A stretch of DNA of 64,000 nt from Oscillospiraceae bacterium (GCA_031269355.1 JAISZG010000074.1:102711-166710); one strand, 5' to 3'. Numbered from the stretch's first letter, positions 35,532 to 45,456 are shown. Notes: generated by a model not told the origin, from the sequence alone. Numbers and translations are program-made.

Positions 35532-36452
35532 TTGAGTAATCCGCTTGCGAGCATTATTACTCCGTGCCTAAACGGGGCTGCTTTTGTTCATAGGCTGCTC
35601 GATTCTATACTGGCGCAGACATACTCTCCGATAGAGTTTATATTTGTAAACGACGGTTCGACGGATCGCACCGAGGATATCGTATTTTCATATCGCGAAC
35701 GGTTTGAGGAAAAGGGGGTTCGATTGCTGTACGTATCGCATGAAAATAGGGGAGTGTGCAGGGCGATCAACTCCGGGCTAAAGTTAATATCGGGCGATTA
35801 TCTATCCTGGATAGGCGCCGACGATTGGTTCGCGCCAACCTGCGTGGAGAAGAAGGTAGCCTATTTGGAAGCGCATCCCGATTGCGGCGACGTGTGCGTC
35901 AAGGTGGAACAGCTTACCGAAAAGTTCCGGCGGCTGTATATCGCGGAAAACTTGAACGCGGACAACGAAGAATATTTTATGTCGTTCGTAACCTTTAACC
36001 GCATGTTCTATATGTCGCTCAGCCACATGATCCGCGTGTCGTTCTTTCGACGGTATTCGCCTGGCGGCCAGATATACGACGACTTCCACGATCCAAACGC
36101 GCAGTTTTTGATGCCTATTCTTTACCGGCACAAATTGGGCAAAATCGACGAAGTTCTGGCGCATCGCCTGGTGCGCAAGAACAGCCACTCGCACGCGCCA
36201 AGAACGTTCGCCGTAAGCCGGGAGCGCTGGCAATTGTTCGAGGCATGCATTATGAAGCTGCTGGAGGATATAATAACGGACGACCCGCGAAAGCTCGAAT
36301 TGCTAAAGGCTGAGATGATGTTCAATATAACGAAAGCCAGGGTTAAGGAAGCGAGAAATCACGGACAGGCGTCCGCAAAGCGCGAGGAAATCCGAAATCT
36401 ATGGACACATAAGGATGCGTTGGATCATTTAAAAAACGATGCTTCTATATAA
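35532..36452 (+). CDS. Family 2 glycosyltransferase
   Basis: Enzyme of 306 residues with a GT-A fold. The N-terminal ASIITPCLNGAAFVHRLLDSIL and FVNDGSTDRTEDI segments bind the nucleotide sugar, and SGDYLSWIGADDWF contains the metal-binding acidic motif. There is no membrane span. The TTG at 35532 follows AAGGGGCGG. It stands alone, so the acceptor cannot be inferred. Two hairpin terminators follow. Confidence 0.88.
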   Translation: MSNPLASIITPCLNGAAFVHRLLDSILAQTYSPIEFIFVNDGSTDRTEDIVFSYRERFEEKGVRLLYVSHENRGVCRAINSGLKLISGDYLSWIGADDWFAPTCVEKKVAYLEAHPDCGDVCVKVEQLTEKFRRLYIAENLNADNEEYFMSFVTFNRMFYMSLSHMIRVSFFRRYSPGGQIYDDFHDPNAQFLMPILYRHKLGKIDEVLAHRLVRKNSHSHAPRTFAVSRERWQLFEACIMKLLEDIITDDPRKLELLKAEMMFNITKARVKEARNHGQASAKREEIRNLWTHKDALDHLKNDASI

Positions 36453-36474
36453 ATAATAGCAAAAACGAACAATA

Positions 36475-36512
36475 AAAACCGACCGCGCTATGAGCATATA
36501 ATCGTCGGTTTT
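36475..36512 (+). terminator. Terminator after the glycosyltransferase gene
   Basis: AAAACCGAC pairs with GTCGGTTTT across a 20-base loop. Confidence 0.65.
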
Positions 36513-36555
36513 AGAACCAGTTTCGGAGATTCTTGCGCAGGCTCGTATCTCTCAC

Positions 36556-36597
36556 GCAAGTATGCAAGCCCAGGCGGCGGGCTGCATACTTGCTTTT
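36556..36597 (+). terminator. Second hairpin downstream of the glycosyltransferase gene
   Basis: GCAAGTATGC...GCATACTTGC with an inner AGCCC/GGGCT extension, followed by TTTT on the plus strand. It also bounds the convergent esterase gene. Confidence 0.7.
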
Positions 36598-36638
36598 ACA
36601 ATATGATGATGTAATGTGTTTATTATACATAGCGAATT

Positions 36639-37268
36639 TCAATGATTCTCTACGATGCGAATCCATGCGTCGGCGATAAGCCCGTGTCCGTCCGGCGTAG
36701 GATGAACGCCGTCGGCCGCCCAGTATTCGCATGGGCGCTCGCAGCTCGCGGCGGCAAACAAACCGTCCAGCGGTATATACAGCGCGCCGTATTCGCGCGC
36801 CAAATCTCGCACTATATCGATACGCGGGTTCAGATCATCCCGCCAGGCCGCGCGATCCGGCGGGGTGGGCAGAACGAACGGATCTATAAGAATTATATTT
36901 CGGATATCAGTTTCGTTTTTCACGCGTTCCAGCAGGCAGCGATAGCTCGCGCGGTATGCTTGCGCGGATGTGGGGTCGCCTCTATCAAAACGCCGCCACG
37001 TGTCGTTTATGCCTATCAGAATCGTCAGCACGTTCGGTCGGATGGCAAGGCAGTCCGCGTCCCAACGCGCTTCCAAATCCTTCGCGCGATCTCCGCTGAC
37101 GCCTCGATTGATCACGCGGAAATTTGCGTTTGGATATTTCCCTTTCAGATATTCTGATATAATCTTCGGGTAGCCGTCGCCAAGGCGCGCGTCGTCTTCG
37201 CGCGAGCGCCCGCAATCGGTTACGCTGTCGCCTTGAAACAGCAAAATATCTCCCGCCTTCAGCAGCAT
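36639..37268 (-). CDS. SGNH/GDSL-type hydrolase (probable carbohydrate esterase)
   Basis: Enzyme of 209 residues with all SGNH blocks: block I FQGDSVTDCG (catalytic Ser), block II Gly in NRGVSGDRA, block III GINDTW (Asn) and block V ADGVHPTPDGH (Asp and His of the triad). No signal peptide. Related proteins remove acetyl groups from plant polysaccharide fragments or lipids; the substrate here is unknown. GGAGGAG precedes the ATG. Confidence 0.88.
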   Translation of the reverse strand: MLLKAGDILLFQGDSVTDCGRSREDDARLGDGYPKIISEYLKGKYPNANFRVINRGVSGDRAKDLEARWDADCLAIRPNVLTILIGINDTWRRFDRGDPTSAQAYRASYRCLLERVKNETDIRNIILIDPFVLPTPPDRAAWRDDLNPRIDIVRDLAREYGALYIPLDGLFAAASCERPCEYWAADGVHPTPDGHGLIADAWIRIVENH

Positions 37269-37334
37269 TAGAGCTCCTCCGTTTTATAAATATTATACAA
37301 ATACTAATAATCAGTATAACTAATTTCGCAGAAA

Positions 37335-37398
37335 CACCGATAAGCGCCGACGGCGCGCATCCGTTGCGCGTCGCCGTCGCACGGGTTACTTATCGGGT
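37335..37398 (-). terminator. Long hairpin after the PPOX-family gene
   Basis: Outer arms CACCGATAAG and CTTATCGGGTG enclose a second GC-rich imperfect stem. The T-rich tail in the minus direction is weak, so termination is uncertain. Confidence 0.4.
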
Positions 37399-37406
37399 GA
37401 AAAAAA

Positions 37407-37814
37407 TCAGAATTCCACAACGTATGGCGGGGTAAGCGGCGGAAACGCTTCCAGAACCGCCTGGCCCTTTTCAAGGTAAAACACCTCGAATATCGGATTT
37501 TCCGGGGATTGGTACAGGCCTTTCACGGCGGGCATCGCTTCTAGAACCTTCGCCTTCGATTCGATCGACGAATCGAATACCACGTGCCCGGACAGGCGCA
37601 GATACTGCGAGAAATCCGGTTTGGTGAACATGACTTCCGCATACGGTGTTTCTTTTAGCTGACTATACACTTTCTTTGTGTTGTTCGTGCAAAACCAAAA
37701 CTTGCCGTCTTCATAGTAACCAAACCCGAATGCACGCACACGGGGCTGCTGCCCTTCGACCGTCGCAAAATATCCGACGCCTGTGCTTTTGATAAAGTCT
37801 AAAATTTTTTCCAT
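37407..37814 (-). CDS. Pyridoxamine 5'-phosphate oxidase family (FMN-binding) protein
   Basis: Protein of 135 residues with the split-barrel flavin-binding pattern: GVGYFATVEGQQPRVRAFGF at the N-terminus, FWFCTNNTKKVYSQL in the middle and an EVFYLEKGQAVLEAF strand near the end. AGGAGGAG precedes the ATG. The length and sequence are those of the short PPOX-like proteins common in gut Clostridia, not of true PdxH. It would bind FMN or F420 for an unknown redox reaction. Confidence 0.85.
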   Translation of the reverse strand: MEKILDFIKSTGVGYFATVEGQQPRVRAFGFGYYEDGKFWFCTNNTKKVYSQLKETPYAEVMFTKPDFSQYLRLSGHVVFDSSIESKAKVLEAMPAVKGLYQSPENPIFEVFYLEKGQAVLEAFPPLTPPYVVEF

Positions 37815-37946
37815 AGTCTCCTCCTGCGCATTTGATCACCTTCCATTATATAGATATTCTCAAAATATGCAAACTACAAATTCTTGCGATTGCGAAAAAA
37901 TACTGCGCAATCCCGCTGCGGCAAAATATAAAATTTGAAAAGTAAA

Positions 37947-37975
37947 TTGATGAATTCGCTAAAATATGATATAGT
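37947..37975 (+). promoter_or_regulatory. Promoter of the second YesN/YesM pair
   Basis: TTGATG (37947-37952) and TATAGT (37970-37975) with 17 bases between, about 90 bases before the start at 38067. Confidence 0.6.
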
Positions 37976-38066
37976 AAATATGTACTCTCCGGTTGCGATA
38001 TATTTGTATATTATGCAAAAAGCGCCGAATTTTTCCGATTCTATATCCGGGAAGGAGATAGAACGC

Positions 38067-39617
38067 ATGCGGCTGCTCGTTGTGGACGACGAATTTTTCG
38101 TGAGGGATCGAATCAAAAATCAATTGAATTGGGCTGAGCTGGGCATCGATAATGTGCAGGAGGCCGCCTGCGGCATGGAGGCGCTTCGGTTTATCAAAGC
38201 GAATCCGCCGGATATCCTTATCACGGATGTGCGCATGCCTCAAATGGACGGCATTCAGCTAGCCGAGCAGGCGCAATCCGTAAAGCCGGATTGCAAGGTG
38301 ATATTCATCAGCGGATACGCCGACGTGCCATATTTGCAAAGTGCGATAAGGCTGCGCGCGGTGAGCTTTGTCGAAAAACCACTCAAAATGGAGGAGATTG
38401 AAAACGCCGTTCGGGTGGCGGCGGATCAACTGCTGCGAGACAGAGCGATTTCGAACAACATGGAGCGGCTTCAATATCTGGATTCCATAAGCCGCGCGGC
38501 GCAGATAGCGAAGGCTCTATTAAACGCGCAGACAAACGCTGCCGCTGCGGACGCGCTGCGCTGCGCGCTCGACGTCTCATCCTATTATCATTATGTAACC
38601 ATGATCGCTCAACTGATTCCAAATCCAGACAGCGACGCGCCGCGCGAGGACGACATTCTGGAGCTTTACCAGCAAACGCTTCCCCCGGATGAAGCCGCAT
38701 GCGTCGGTTTTCTTAAGGGCGAGCGCATCGTCGCGCACCTGTTCTGCCGCGCCGTGTTCACGCGGTGGCGCGATAAGCTGGATAATTATTTTATCAAATT
38801 CACGAATTCGCTTTCTCAGCGGGGGTATGGCGTGGTCTACGCTATCGGAAAGCCGGTGACTGCGCTGGAGCGGCTGCCGGATTCGTATGCCGCCGCCATA
38901 TCGGCGCTTCCGCAGTGCTTCTACAAGCACCCGGGCTATGTTTGCTACAACCAAACCCGGGATACGCGAGAATACGATCTGGACGGCGTGCCGCTGACGG
39001 AGTTTCAGCTAGCGCTTAAAAACGAATCGCCCGGCGCGCTGCTCGCTCTGATTAACGACGTCGCCGGAAATCTAAAAAATAAAGCGGGAACTCCTCCCGA
39101 AAAAGCGCGCCGTTTCTTTTATTCACTGATCGTTCTGCTGCTCCGCGCGTCGGAGAAGGAAAGCCTGTCGCTGTTCGAGGAATACGCGGACGAAATCGAA
39201 ATTTGGAACGCGATAAATAAATTCCATTTTTTAGACGAGCTGCACCAATTTGTGCTGCAATCGGTCGAGCGCTACTACCTGCTGCTGAAAAGCAGCAGCA
39301 CCAGCAACTCCGTCGTAAACCGCATCATCCGATTTGTCCGTCAGAATTATTCCGATCCTGATTTATCTATAACGATGATATCGGATCATTTAAAGCTGTC
39401 GCCCACTTATGTGTGCCACCTGTTCAAGCACATAACGGGCATGACGCTCGGCAACTACATGACCGATCTCCGCATAAAAATGGCGCTGGAGCTTATGGAA
39501 AGCGGTGATTTCAGAGTTAAGGATATCGCGCGGCAAGTGGGTTATCGATCGAGTAATTATTTTTCATATATATTTAAGCAGCATATGGGATATTCGCCCA
39601 GCGGTATAGATACATGA
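38067..39617 (+). CDS. YesN-type response regulator, REC plus AraC DNA-binding domain
   Basis: Regulator of 516 residues. The ATG at 38067 follows GGAAGGAG; the frame upstream to 37935 overlaps the promoter and is rejected. The receiver has VVDDE and Asp54 (LITDVRMPQMDG). A long middle region of about 270 residues resembles the poorly conserved YesN linker. The C-terminal AraC domain reads SITMISDHLKLSPTYVCHLF and VKDIARQVGYRSSNYFSYIF. It overlaps the kinase start by four bases. No transporter follows, so the regulon is elsewhere. Confidence 0.92.
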   Translation: MRLLVVDDEFFVRDRIKNQLNWAELGIDNVQEAACGMEALRFIKANPPDILITDVRMPQMDGIQLAEQAQSVKPDCKVIFISGYADVPYLQSAIRLRAVSFVEKPLKMEEIENAVRVAADQLLRDRAISNNMERLQYLDSISRAAQIAKALLNAQTNAAAADALRCALDVSSYYHYVTMIAQLIPNPDSDAPREDDILELYQQTLPPDEAACVGFLKGERIVAHLFCRAVFTRWRDKLDNYFIKFTNSLSQRGYGVVYAIGKPVTALERLPDSYAAAISALPQCFYKHPGYVCYNQTRDTREYDLDGVPLTEFQLALKNESPGALLALINDVAGNLKNKAGTPPEKARRFFYSLIVLLLRASEKESLSLFEEYADEIEIWNAINKFHFLDELHQFVLQSVERYYLLLKSSSTSNSVVNRIIRFVRQNYSDPDLSITMISDHLKLSPTYVCHLFKHITGMTLGNYMTDLRIKMALELMESGDFRVKDIARQVGYRSSNYFSYIFKQHMGYSPSGIDT

Positions 39618-41488
39618 GCGGAAGGATAATGGCGCTTGGCGACTGGCTGCGCAGGCTGATGGAGCGGCGCGGGAACACGCGCCTCAGCGCGAAGCTGTCT
39701 ATGCTTATTATATTATCTGGTTTTTTGCCGCTTGCGTTCGCGCTGCTGCTGTTTAACCGGTATACCACGACCGCGTTCTACAACAGCGTGAGGGTATCTG
39801 CGGAAGATTCGTTCCTGCAGCTATACGACATTGTGTCCAGCAATTTCGAGGTGGTGCGTAAAAACGCGCAGCTGCTGCTGGCGGAAAGCAACTCACGGGA
39901 ACTGCTGCAGGAAGAGACTCGCATAACCGATCCGCTGGAGCGAATTCGCGTAAAAACCAGGATAGGCGCGATCATAAGTTTCGCGGAGAACCCCAGCATA
40001 TGGGATATGCGCATCAGCATTTTCCTGAGGGAAAACGGCGCGTATTTGGTGGAGAACCAAACGTTCTTCCCCTATGATATCGCGATGCGCGCGCCATGGT
40101 ATGATATGCTGACGCAGTGTCCCTACAAGAACGCGTGGATGCAAACGCATGCGGCGGGCGCGGCGGTCGACAGCGCGGACGACGCGGGAATATTATATTT
40201 GGTGCGCGTATTCAATCCACGCAACTACAGCGAAACTACGTCGATATTGCAAATCAGCTTTTCCCGCGCCGCAATAACGGAAAACCTGCGGCAGGCGCTG
40301 CTGCCCATGGAAGGCGTGGGCGTATATTTGACAGGCGCGGACGGGGAGATAATTCTTCACGCCGAGCGCGGCGAGCAGCCGCTTCCGCTGCCGGATAAAC
40401 AGGCGCTGCGCTTTACAACAACCACATGGGATACCCAGGCGCAAAGCGGCACGTCGTACCATGTGCTGTCGCGCGCGTTCCGCAATAACCCATGGCAGCT
40501 GGTTATGATAGTGCCATTTGGCAGCAGCTATCAAACGCTGCTGGACGACGGGCAGTGGATGCGCGTGCTGCTGCCCGCGCTTATCGGCGGCGTGCTCATA
40601 GTATTGGTGTCCGTGCTGTTTGTGCGCGGCATCAGCAGCCGAATCGCTCAGGTGTGCCAGGGTATGCAAAGCTTGAAGGACGGCGTGCTTCACCCGCTTC
40701 CGGAATCCCGCCAGAGAGACGAAGTAAGCGTGCTGGTCGAAAGTTATAACTACCTAACGGAAGAGCTGACCATGCTGACGCGAACGCGGGCGCTGGCCGG
40801 CGCGCGCCTGCGTCAAACCGAGCTGAAAGCGCTGCAGGCGCAAATCAATCCGCATTTTCTTTATAACACGCTTGAGATGATCAACTACTTCGCGTACCTG
40901 GAACAGCCCAAGCAGGTTGAGCGCATTGTAAATTTACTCGCGTCTTTTTATAAATTATGCCTGAATCGCGGCGCCGAGGTGTCGCTGCTGGGCAAGGAAA
41001 TCGAGCTGGCTCGGACGTATATGTCCATACAGGATATTAGGTATGAAGGCCGCATCCGCCTTGTATGCGAAATACCGCCCGCGCTGGAATCGTGCGAAGT
41101 GCTGCATATCATACTGCAGCCGATCATAGAGAACGCCATATACCACGGCATACTTCCGCACGCGGATGGTACGGGCGAAATTCGCCTGGAAGCGCGGGCG
41201 GAAGAGGGCACGCTGTTTATCACGGTATCGGACGACGGCGTTGGCATAACCGAATCCTGCGTGCGCCAGATTACGCAAGGATTGCAGATTCCAAGCGGGT
41301 TGTCCGCCCATGGCAGCCATTACGGATTGCGCAACATCCATGAACGGCTGCGCATCACATACGGGGATGGCAGCGGGTTGTCGTTTCACAGCGCGCCTGG
41401 CAAGGGCACTGTCGTAACGATTTCGCTGCCTGTTATCGTCAACCCAAGCATTATATCCAACGGCGAAATGATTAAAGGGCGGCGCTGA
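39614..41488 (+). CDS. YesM-type sensor histidine kinase
   Basis: Membrane kinase of 624 residues. It has a first span near residues 28-48, a large extracellular dCache-like sensor, a second span near 318-340 and a HAMP domain. The His_kinase motif is INPHFLYNTLEM with His414. The ATPase has QPIIENAIYHG and SDDGVGI. It is translationally coupled to the response regulator. It ends about 75 bases before an independent promoter for the SPFH operon. Confidence 0.93.
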   Translation: MSGRIMALGDWLRRLMERRGNTRLSAKLSMLIILSGFLPLAFALLLFNRYTTTAFYNSVRVSAEDSFLQLYDIVSSNFEVVRKNAQLLLAESNSRELLQEETRITDPLERIRVKTRIGAIISFAENPSIWDMRISIFLRENGAYLVENQTFFPYDIAMRAPWYDMLTQCPYKNAWMQTHAAGAAVDSADDAGILYLVRVFNPRNYSETTSILQISFSRAAITENLRQALLPMEGVGVYLTGADGEIILHAERGEQPLPLPDKQALRFTTTTWDTQAQSGTSYHVLSRAFRNNPWQLVMIVPFGSSYQTLLDDGQWMRVLLPALIGGVLIVLVSVLFVRGISSRIAQVCQGMQSLKDGVLHPLPESRQRDEVSVLVESYNYLTEELTMLTRTRALAGARLRQTELKALQAQINPHFLYNTLEMINYFAYLEQPKQVERIVNLLASFYKLCLNRGAEVSLLGKEIELARTYMSIQDIRYEGRIRLVCEIPPALESCEVLHIILQPIIENAIYHGILPHADGTGEIRLEARAEEGTLFITVSDDGVGITESCVRQITQGLQIPSGLSAHGSHYGLRNIHERLRITYGDGSGLSFHSAPGKGTVVTISLPVIVNPSIISNGEMIKGRR

Positions 41489-41563
41489 CGCGTCGTTCCT
41501 GCTAACGCAAAATTTGCGCACATATCAAAACAGCAATCTTTTCTTAAGAATTCTTAGCATTTA

Positions 41564-41593
41564 TTGACACAATTCGTCGACCCATGCTACACT
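41564..41593 (+). promoter_or_regulatory. Promoter of the SPFH-P-type ATPase operon
   Basis: TTGACA (41564-41569) and TACACT (41588-41593) with an 18-base spacer. Transcription would start near 41600. Confidence 0.65.
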
Positions 41594-41601
41594 TCAACCA
41601 C

Positions 41602-41620
41602 AGAATCCGTGCAGGATTCT
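41602..41620 (+). promoter_or_regulatory. Leader hairpin at the start of the SPFH operon mRNA
   Basis: AGAATCC pairs with GGATTCT around GTGCA, followed by TATTTTATTT. It falls directly after the predicted transcription start, as a 5' stabilising hairpin or a small attenuator would. Confidence 0.4.
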
Positions 41621-41659
41621 TATTTTATTTATCGATATTAATGTAGGAGGCTTCTGCTT

Positions 41660-43549
41660 ATGAGCGATACCGGCAAAAAACCCAGGCGCAGGAAAATACG
41701 ATATTTTTCAAAACCGCATCCTCCATCAAAAATGAGCATGGCGTCGTTCGCCTGCCTTGCGATTCATTGCGCGGCGCTGTATTATCTGGCGCGTTTAATC
41801 GGCACAAAAATCTGGTTCCTGGAATACGAAAGCTATTCGTTTGTGGTTAGCCACATATACGGCCTCGTTCAATTTCTATATCGCGCCTCGCTGGTTTGGC
41901 TGGCGGCGTCCGGCGTGAGGGGCATTCTCGACGCGCTGCGCAGAAAATCCGCATCCGCAGGCAGGCGCGCTGCGATGAATGAAGCGCCGGGCGACGCGGC
42001 GGAGCCGCCGCAAATACTGTTCCGCGACCGCCTCCTCTCGTTTTCATTATGGCTGCTGGACGCGGCTTACGCGGCGGCGATGCTCTTTTTCATAGGGCGA
42101 TATGCCTGGCTGTGCTGCACCGAGTATTCGCCGGTTTCGTTCTACCAATCCAGTTCCACCGTCACCGTATATGGAAACAATTTTTATCCTCCGTCTACGT
42201 TGGTTATTATGGGCGCCGTCGGCGTATTCGCGACAATCGCGCCGCCGCTGTTTCGACGGCTTACGCGAAAAATGCCGATACGTTTATCCTGCGTTCCGAT
42301 CCTGGAGAATTTGTATCAGGCGGTGGGGCTGGCCTGCCTGATCGGAGCCGTGCACGTTATCGGCAGCGTGTTTTATGTAAACTACGTATTTCAATGTAAA
42401 GTCGGATTATTGCTGGCGGCCTTGTATTTTTCCATATCCGTGCTGCGCGGCATGATATTGGACGGCATTCACGGCGACCTTACAGGTTCTTTTTCGCATC
42501 GCCCCGCGCTTTCATTGCTGGAGAGATTTCGCCTGTTCGACGCGAGCCTCACGTTTTCGGAGCGGACGGGGTTGTCGCTTAAGTCGCTGTGGTCGATCCG
42601 CTACGCGCTTAGCCTCGTTCCGTCAATGGCGCTGTTTGGAGCCGTTTTGCTGCTGGGAATGACATGCCTATATACGATCGATCCGGGTCAGGAAGCGCTG
42701 CTGTATCGGTTTGGCGTGCTGCGCAGCGATTCCGTAAAAACCCCCGGGCTGCATTTCAGGCTTCCATGGCCTATCGATCGCATAGCTCTATATAATGTAG
42801 ATGGAATTAAAACGCTTCTCGTAGGTTATACGCCTTCCGAAAGCAGGGATTATCTTTGGACGAGCGAGCACGGCGGCGAGGAGAACACGCTGCTGCTCGG
42901 CGGCGGGAACGAGCTTATCGCAGTTAATCTGCGCGTGGCGTATACCATATCGGACGTAAAGGCGTACGCTACGACAAACGCCGATCCTCGTTCCGTTATG
43001 ACATCAAATATTTATGATATCCTGATGCAGAAAACGATGTCTTCCGATCTCGACACGGTTCTGAACATCGACCGGCGGGAGTTGTCCGACGATCTGCGCG
43101 ATCAGATGAACGCGTTCATAAAAGCGAATAACATTGGCGTCAGCGTCGAGCAGATTATAGTCGAAAGTATCCACCCGCCGATTCAATTGGCCGACGTATA
43201 TCAAGGGGTGGTAAGCGCGTCCATACAGAAGGAAACGATCATAACCAACGCGCAGGCGGATTCGGAAAAGAAGGTTATCGACTCCGCCTGGCAAAAGGAA
43301 TCCTCCATATTGAAGGCGTCCAAATCGCAGATTGAAAAGCTTTCGCAGATACGGCGCGATATGGCGGTATACAACAACGCGTATCTGGCTCACGAAATAT
43401 CGCCGGATTGTTATGAATTGCTTAAGGTTCTGAATGCGTATCAAACCGCGATTTCAAACCAGCGCGTATACGCTCTGTCGCCCGGCGCGATGGCGCATTT
43501 GGATCGTTACACGTTTACGAACGGCTTGCCCGTGATTTGGGCGGAATAG
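41660..43549 (+). CDS. Polytopic SPFH/Band 7 protein, HflK-like, with extended membrane N-terminus
   Basis: Protein of 629 residues. About six hydrophobic segments occupy residues 25-340, far more than the single span of HflK. The last span (ALFGAVLLLGMTCLYTI) leads into the SPFH domain (DPGQEALLYRFGVL, then GLHFRLPWPIDRIALY). A helical, Ala/Gln/Lys-rich region follows (QADSEKKVIDSAWQKESSIL). TAGGAGG precedes the ATG. It opens an operon of three SPFH proteins and a P-type ATPase. The function is unknown; scaffolding of the ATPase or regulation of a membrane protease are both possible. FtsH is not encoded nearby. Confidence 0.85.
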   Translation: MSDTGKKPRRRKIRYFSKPHPPSKMSMASFACLAIHCAALYYLARLIGTKIWFLEYESYSFVVSHIYGLVQFLYRASLVWLAASGVRGILDALRRKSASAGRRAAMNEAPGDAAEPPQILFRDRLLSFSLWLLDAAYAAAMLFFIGRYAWLCCTEYSPVSFYQSSSTVTVYGNNFYPPSTLVIMGAVGVFATIAPPLFRRLTRKMPIRLSCVPILENLYQAVGLACLIGAVHVIGSVFYVNYVFQCKVGLLLAALYFSISVLRGMILDGIHGDLTGSFSHRPALSLLERFRLFDASLTFSERTGLSLKSLWSIRYALSLVPSMALFGAVLLLGMTCLYTIDPGQEALLYRFGVLRSDSVKTPGLHFRLPWPIDRIALYNVDGIKTLLVGYTPSESRDYLWTSEHGGEENTLLLGGGNELIAVNLRVAYTISDVKAYATTNADPRSVMTSNIYDILMQKTMSSDLDTVLNIDRRELSDDLRDQMNAFIKANNIGVSVEQIIVESIHPPIQLADVYQGVVSASIQKETIITNAQADSEKKVIDSAWQKESSILKASKSQIEKLSQIRRDMAVYNNAYLAHEISPDCYELLKVLNAYQTAISNQRVYALSPGAMAHLDRYTFTNGLPVIWAE

Positions 43550-43558
43550 GGGGCATAT

Positions 43559-44440
43559 ATGAATCGATTAATCAAATGGGGCCTCGCGCTATTGTTCGGA
43601 TTGCTGCTGGCATGGTTCGGCTTTACCTATACGGTGCGGGAAGGGTCAAGCGCTATTCATTCCCGCTTTGGGCGAGTTATCGCGCTGCATACGGATGCTG
43701 GCCTGCAGTTAAAACTTCCGTGGCCTATCGACAAAATAACGCTGTTCGATATGCGCTATCAGTACCTGGATTCGGGGCTTACCGAAACCCTCACCCAGGA
43801 TAAAAAGAATATTATCCTGCAAACCTATATGGTTTGGAAGATAGAGGATCCCGTACGGTTCTACACTCGCATAGGCAGCGCGGGAACTGCTTCCGCGTAC
43901 CTTGCCGACTTGTTGGCGAACGCTAAAAACGGGGTAATGGGAAATTATATGTTGTCTGCATTGGTATCTACAAATGAAGATGATATAAAAATATCAGATA
44001 TTGAATCTGAAATAATGATGATGACTGCGCCGCGTGCGCTCGCGAATTATGGCGTTTCCGTTAAATCTATCCAAATAGAACGGTTGGCGCTGCCCACGGC
44101 CAACGTGGAAAGCGTGTTCGAACAAATGCGCGCGGATCGCCAAAAATCCGTTTCGCAGCTGATTTCAGAGGGTGAGCGCGACGCGTCGATACTGCGCAGC
44201 CAGGCGGACTCGGAAGCCGCGCAGATAATCGCGGACGGACTTGCGGAAGCGGCGGCAATCGACGCCGATACGGAAACGCAGTCCGCCGCCATATACGCCG
44301 ACGCGTATATGAAAAACCCGGAGCTGTTCACACTTCTGAAAAAATTGACCACGCTGGAAAGCGCGGCCAACGAAAAAACGGTGCTGGTGATCGACACCAG
44401 CGAATCTCCGTTCGGCATATTGCTGGACGCGCAGGAGTAA
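43559..44440 (+). CDS. SPFH/Band 7 protein, HflC-like
   Basis: Protein of 293 residues with one N-terminal span (residues 6-24) and an SPFH domain (VREGSSAIHSRFGRVI, LKLPWPIDKITLFD, VWKIEDPVRFYTRIG). A coiled-coil Ala/Glu-rich stretch follows (EGERDASILRSQADSEAAQIIADGLAEAAA). It begins nine bases after the first SPFH gene and ends six bases before the third. Order and spacing indicate a hetero-oligomeric membrane complex like HflK/HflC. Confidence 0.9.
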   Translation: MNRLIKWGLALLFGLLLAWFGFTYTVREGSSAIHSRFGRVIALHTDAGLQLKLPWPIDKITLFDMRYQYLDSGLTETLTQDKKNIILQTYMVWKIEDPVRFYTRIGSAGTASAYLADLLANAKNGVMGNYMLSALVSTNEDDIKISDIESEIMMMTAPRALANYGVSVKSIQIERLALPTANVESVFEQMRADRQKSVSQLISEGERDASILRSQADSEAAQIIADGLAEAAAIDADTETQSAAIYADAYMKNPELFTLLKKLTTLESAANEKTVLVIDTSESPFGILLDAQE

Positions 44441-44446
44441 GAAGAT

Positions 44447-45433
44447 ATGATAACCGCCCAAAACAGCAGGCCTGTAATCAGGCGCTCAGACACGTTTGGC
44501 GGCGCTGAAAAAGCGGTGCAGTGGACGCTGCGACTGGTTCGTCCTCTTATCGCGGCGCTGTGCGCGTTGCTGCTTCTGTCCGGAGTATACGTAGTGCAAA
44601 ACGACGAAGTCGCCGTCGTGCTGCGCTTTGGCAAGCTGGTAGGCGCCAACCTCGATCAGCAGCTAAAAATGCCCGGTATACGCATCGCGTTTCCGCCGGT
44701 GATAGACGAAGTGGTTCGCATCCCCGTCGGAAAGATTCGCCAGATAACAGTCGCCACGCATTACGCGAGCAGCGAAAGCATAAGCAGCGAAGTCGCGGAC
44801 ACGGGGTATCTGATCACGGGCGATCAGAATATCGTGCTGCTGCAGGCTGTCGTTCAATATCAAATAATCGACCCAATCGCGTACGCCCTAAATTTTGAAA
44901 ATATTGAGGGCGTTATCAGCGGCGTAATGAGCGGCGTACTGCGAGAAAAGGCGTCCGGAATGGACGTCGACTCTATTCTGACTACCGGCAAATCCCATCT
45001 CGCGGAGCTTTCCATTTTAGACGCGCAGGCGCGCCTGGACGCTATAGGCTGCGGCGTTTTTCTGACAAGCCTTGATTTCACGAACCTCACGCCCCCGGCG
45101 GAAACAATGGCGGAATTCGAGGCGGTAATCGCGGCGGGTATAAAAAAGGAAACCCTGATACAGCAGGCCAACGAATATCGCATCAACACTATTCCCGCCG
45201 CCCAATCCCAGGCTCGCGCGCTGGTTGAAAATGCCAGGGTAGCTCGTAACGAGGCCGTTTCGGCGGCGCAAAACGATATGGCGGTTTTTATAGGGTTATA
45301 CGAGCAGTATAAAATCAATCCGGAAATTGTTATTGAAGGCGTATTGAGGGCGCGCCTGAACGCGCTGATGGCTAAGATGCAGGTTATAATTACCCCCGAC
45401 GCGGAAAGCGCGCCGCGAGTACTGCTGCCCTAA
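44447..45433 (+). CDS. SPFH/Band 7 protein, HflK-like (third paralogue)
   Basis: Protein of 328 residues with a cytoplasmic N-terminus, one span (near residues 30-50, LIAALCALLLLSGVYVV) and an SPFH domain (QNDEVAVVLRFGKLVG, VVQYQIIDPIAYALNF). The end is helical. It lies between the HflC-like protein and the ATPase, with AGGAGG before the next gene. Having three different SPFH proteins in one operon is uncommon; the usual arrangement is an hflK-hflC pair. Confidence 0.88.
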   Translation: MITAQNSRPVIRRSDTFGGAEKAVQWTLRLVRPLIAALCALLLLSGVYVVQNDEVAVVLRFGKLVGANLDQQLKMPGIRIAFPPVIDEVVRIPVGKIRQITVATHYASSESISSEVADTGYLITGDQNIVLLQAVVQYQIIDPIAYALNFENIEGVISGVMSGVLREKASGMDVDSILTTGKSHLAELSILDAQARLDAIGCGVFLTSLDFTNLTPPAETMAEFEAVIAAGIKKETLIQQANEYRINTIPAAQSQARALVENARVARNEAVSAAQNDMAVFIGLYEQYKINPEIVIEGVLRARLNALMAKMQVIITPDAESAPRVLLP

Positions 45434-45456
45434 CGCCGCTTAAGAGGAGGAGCAAC

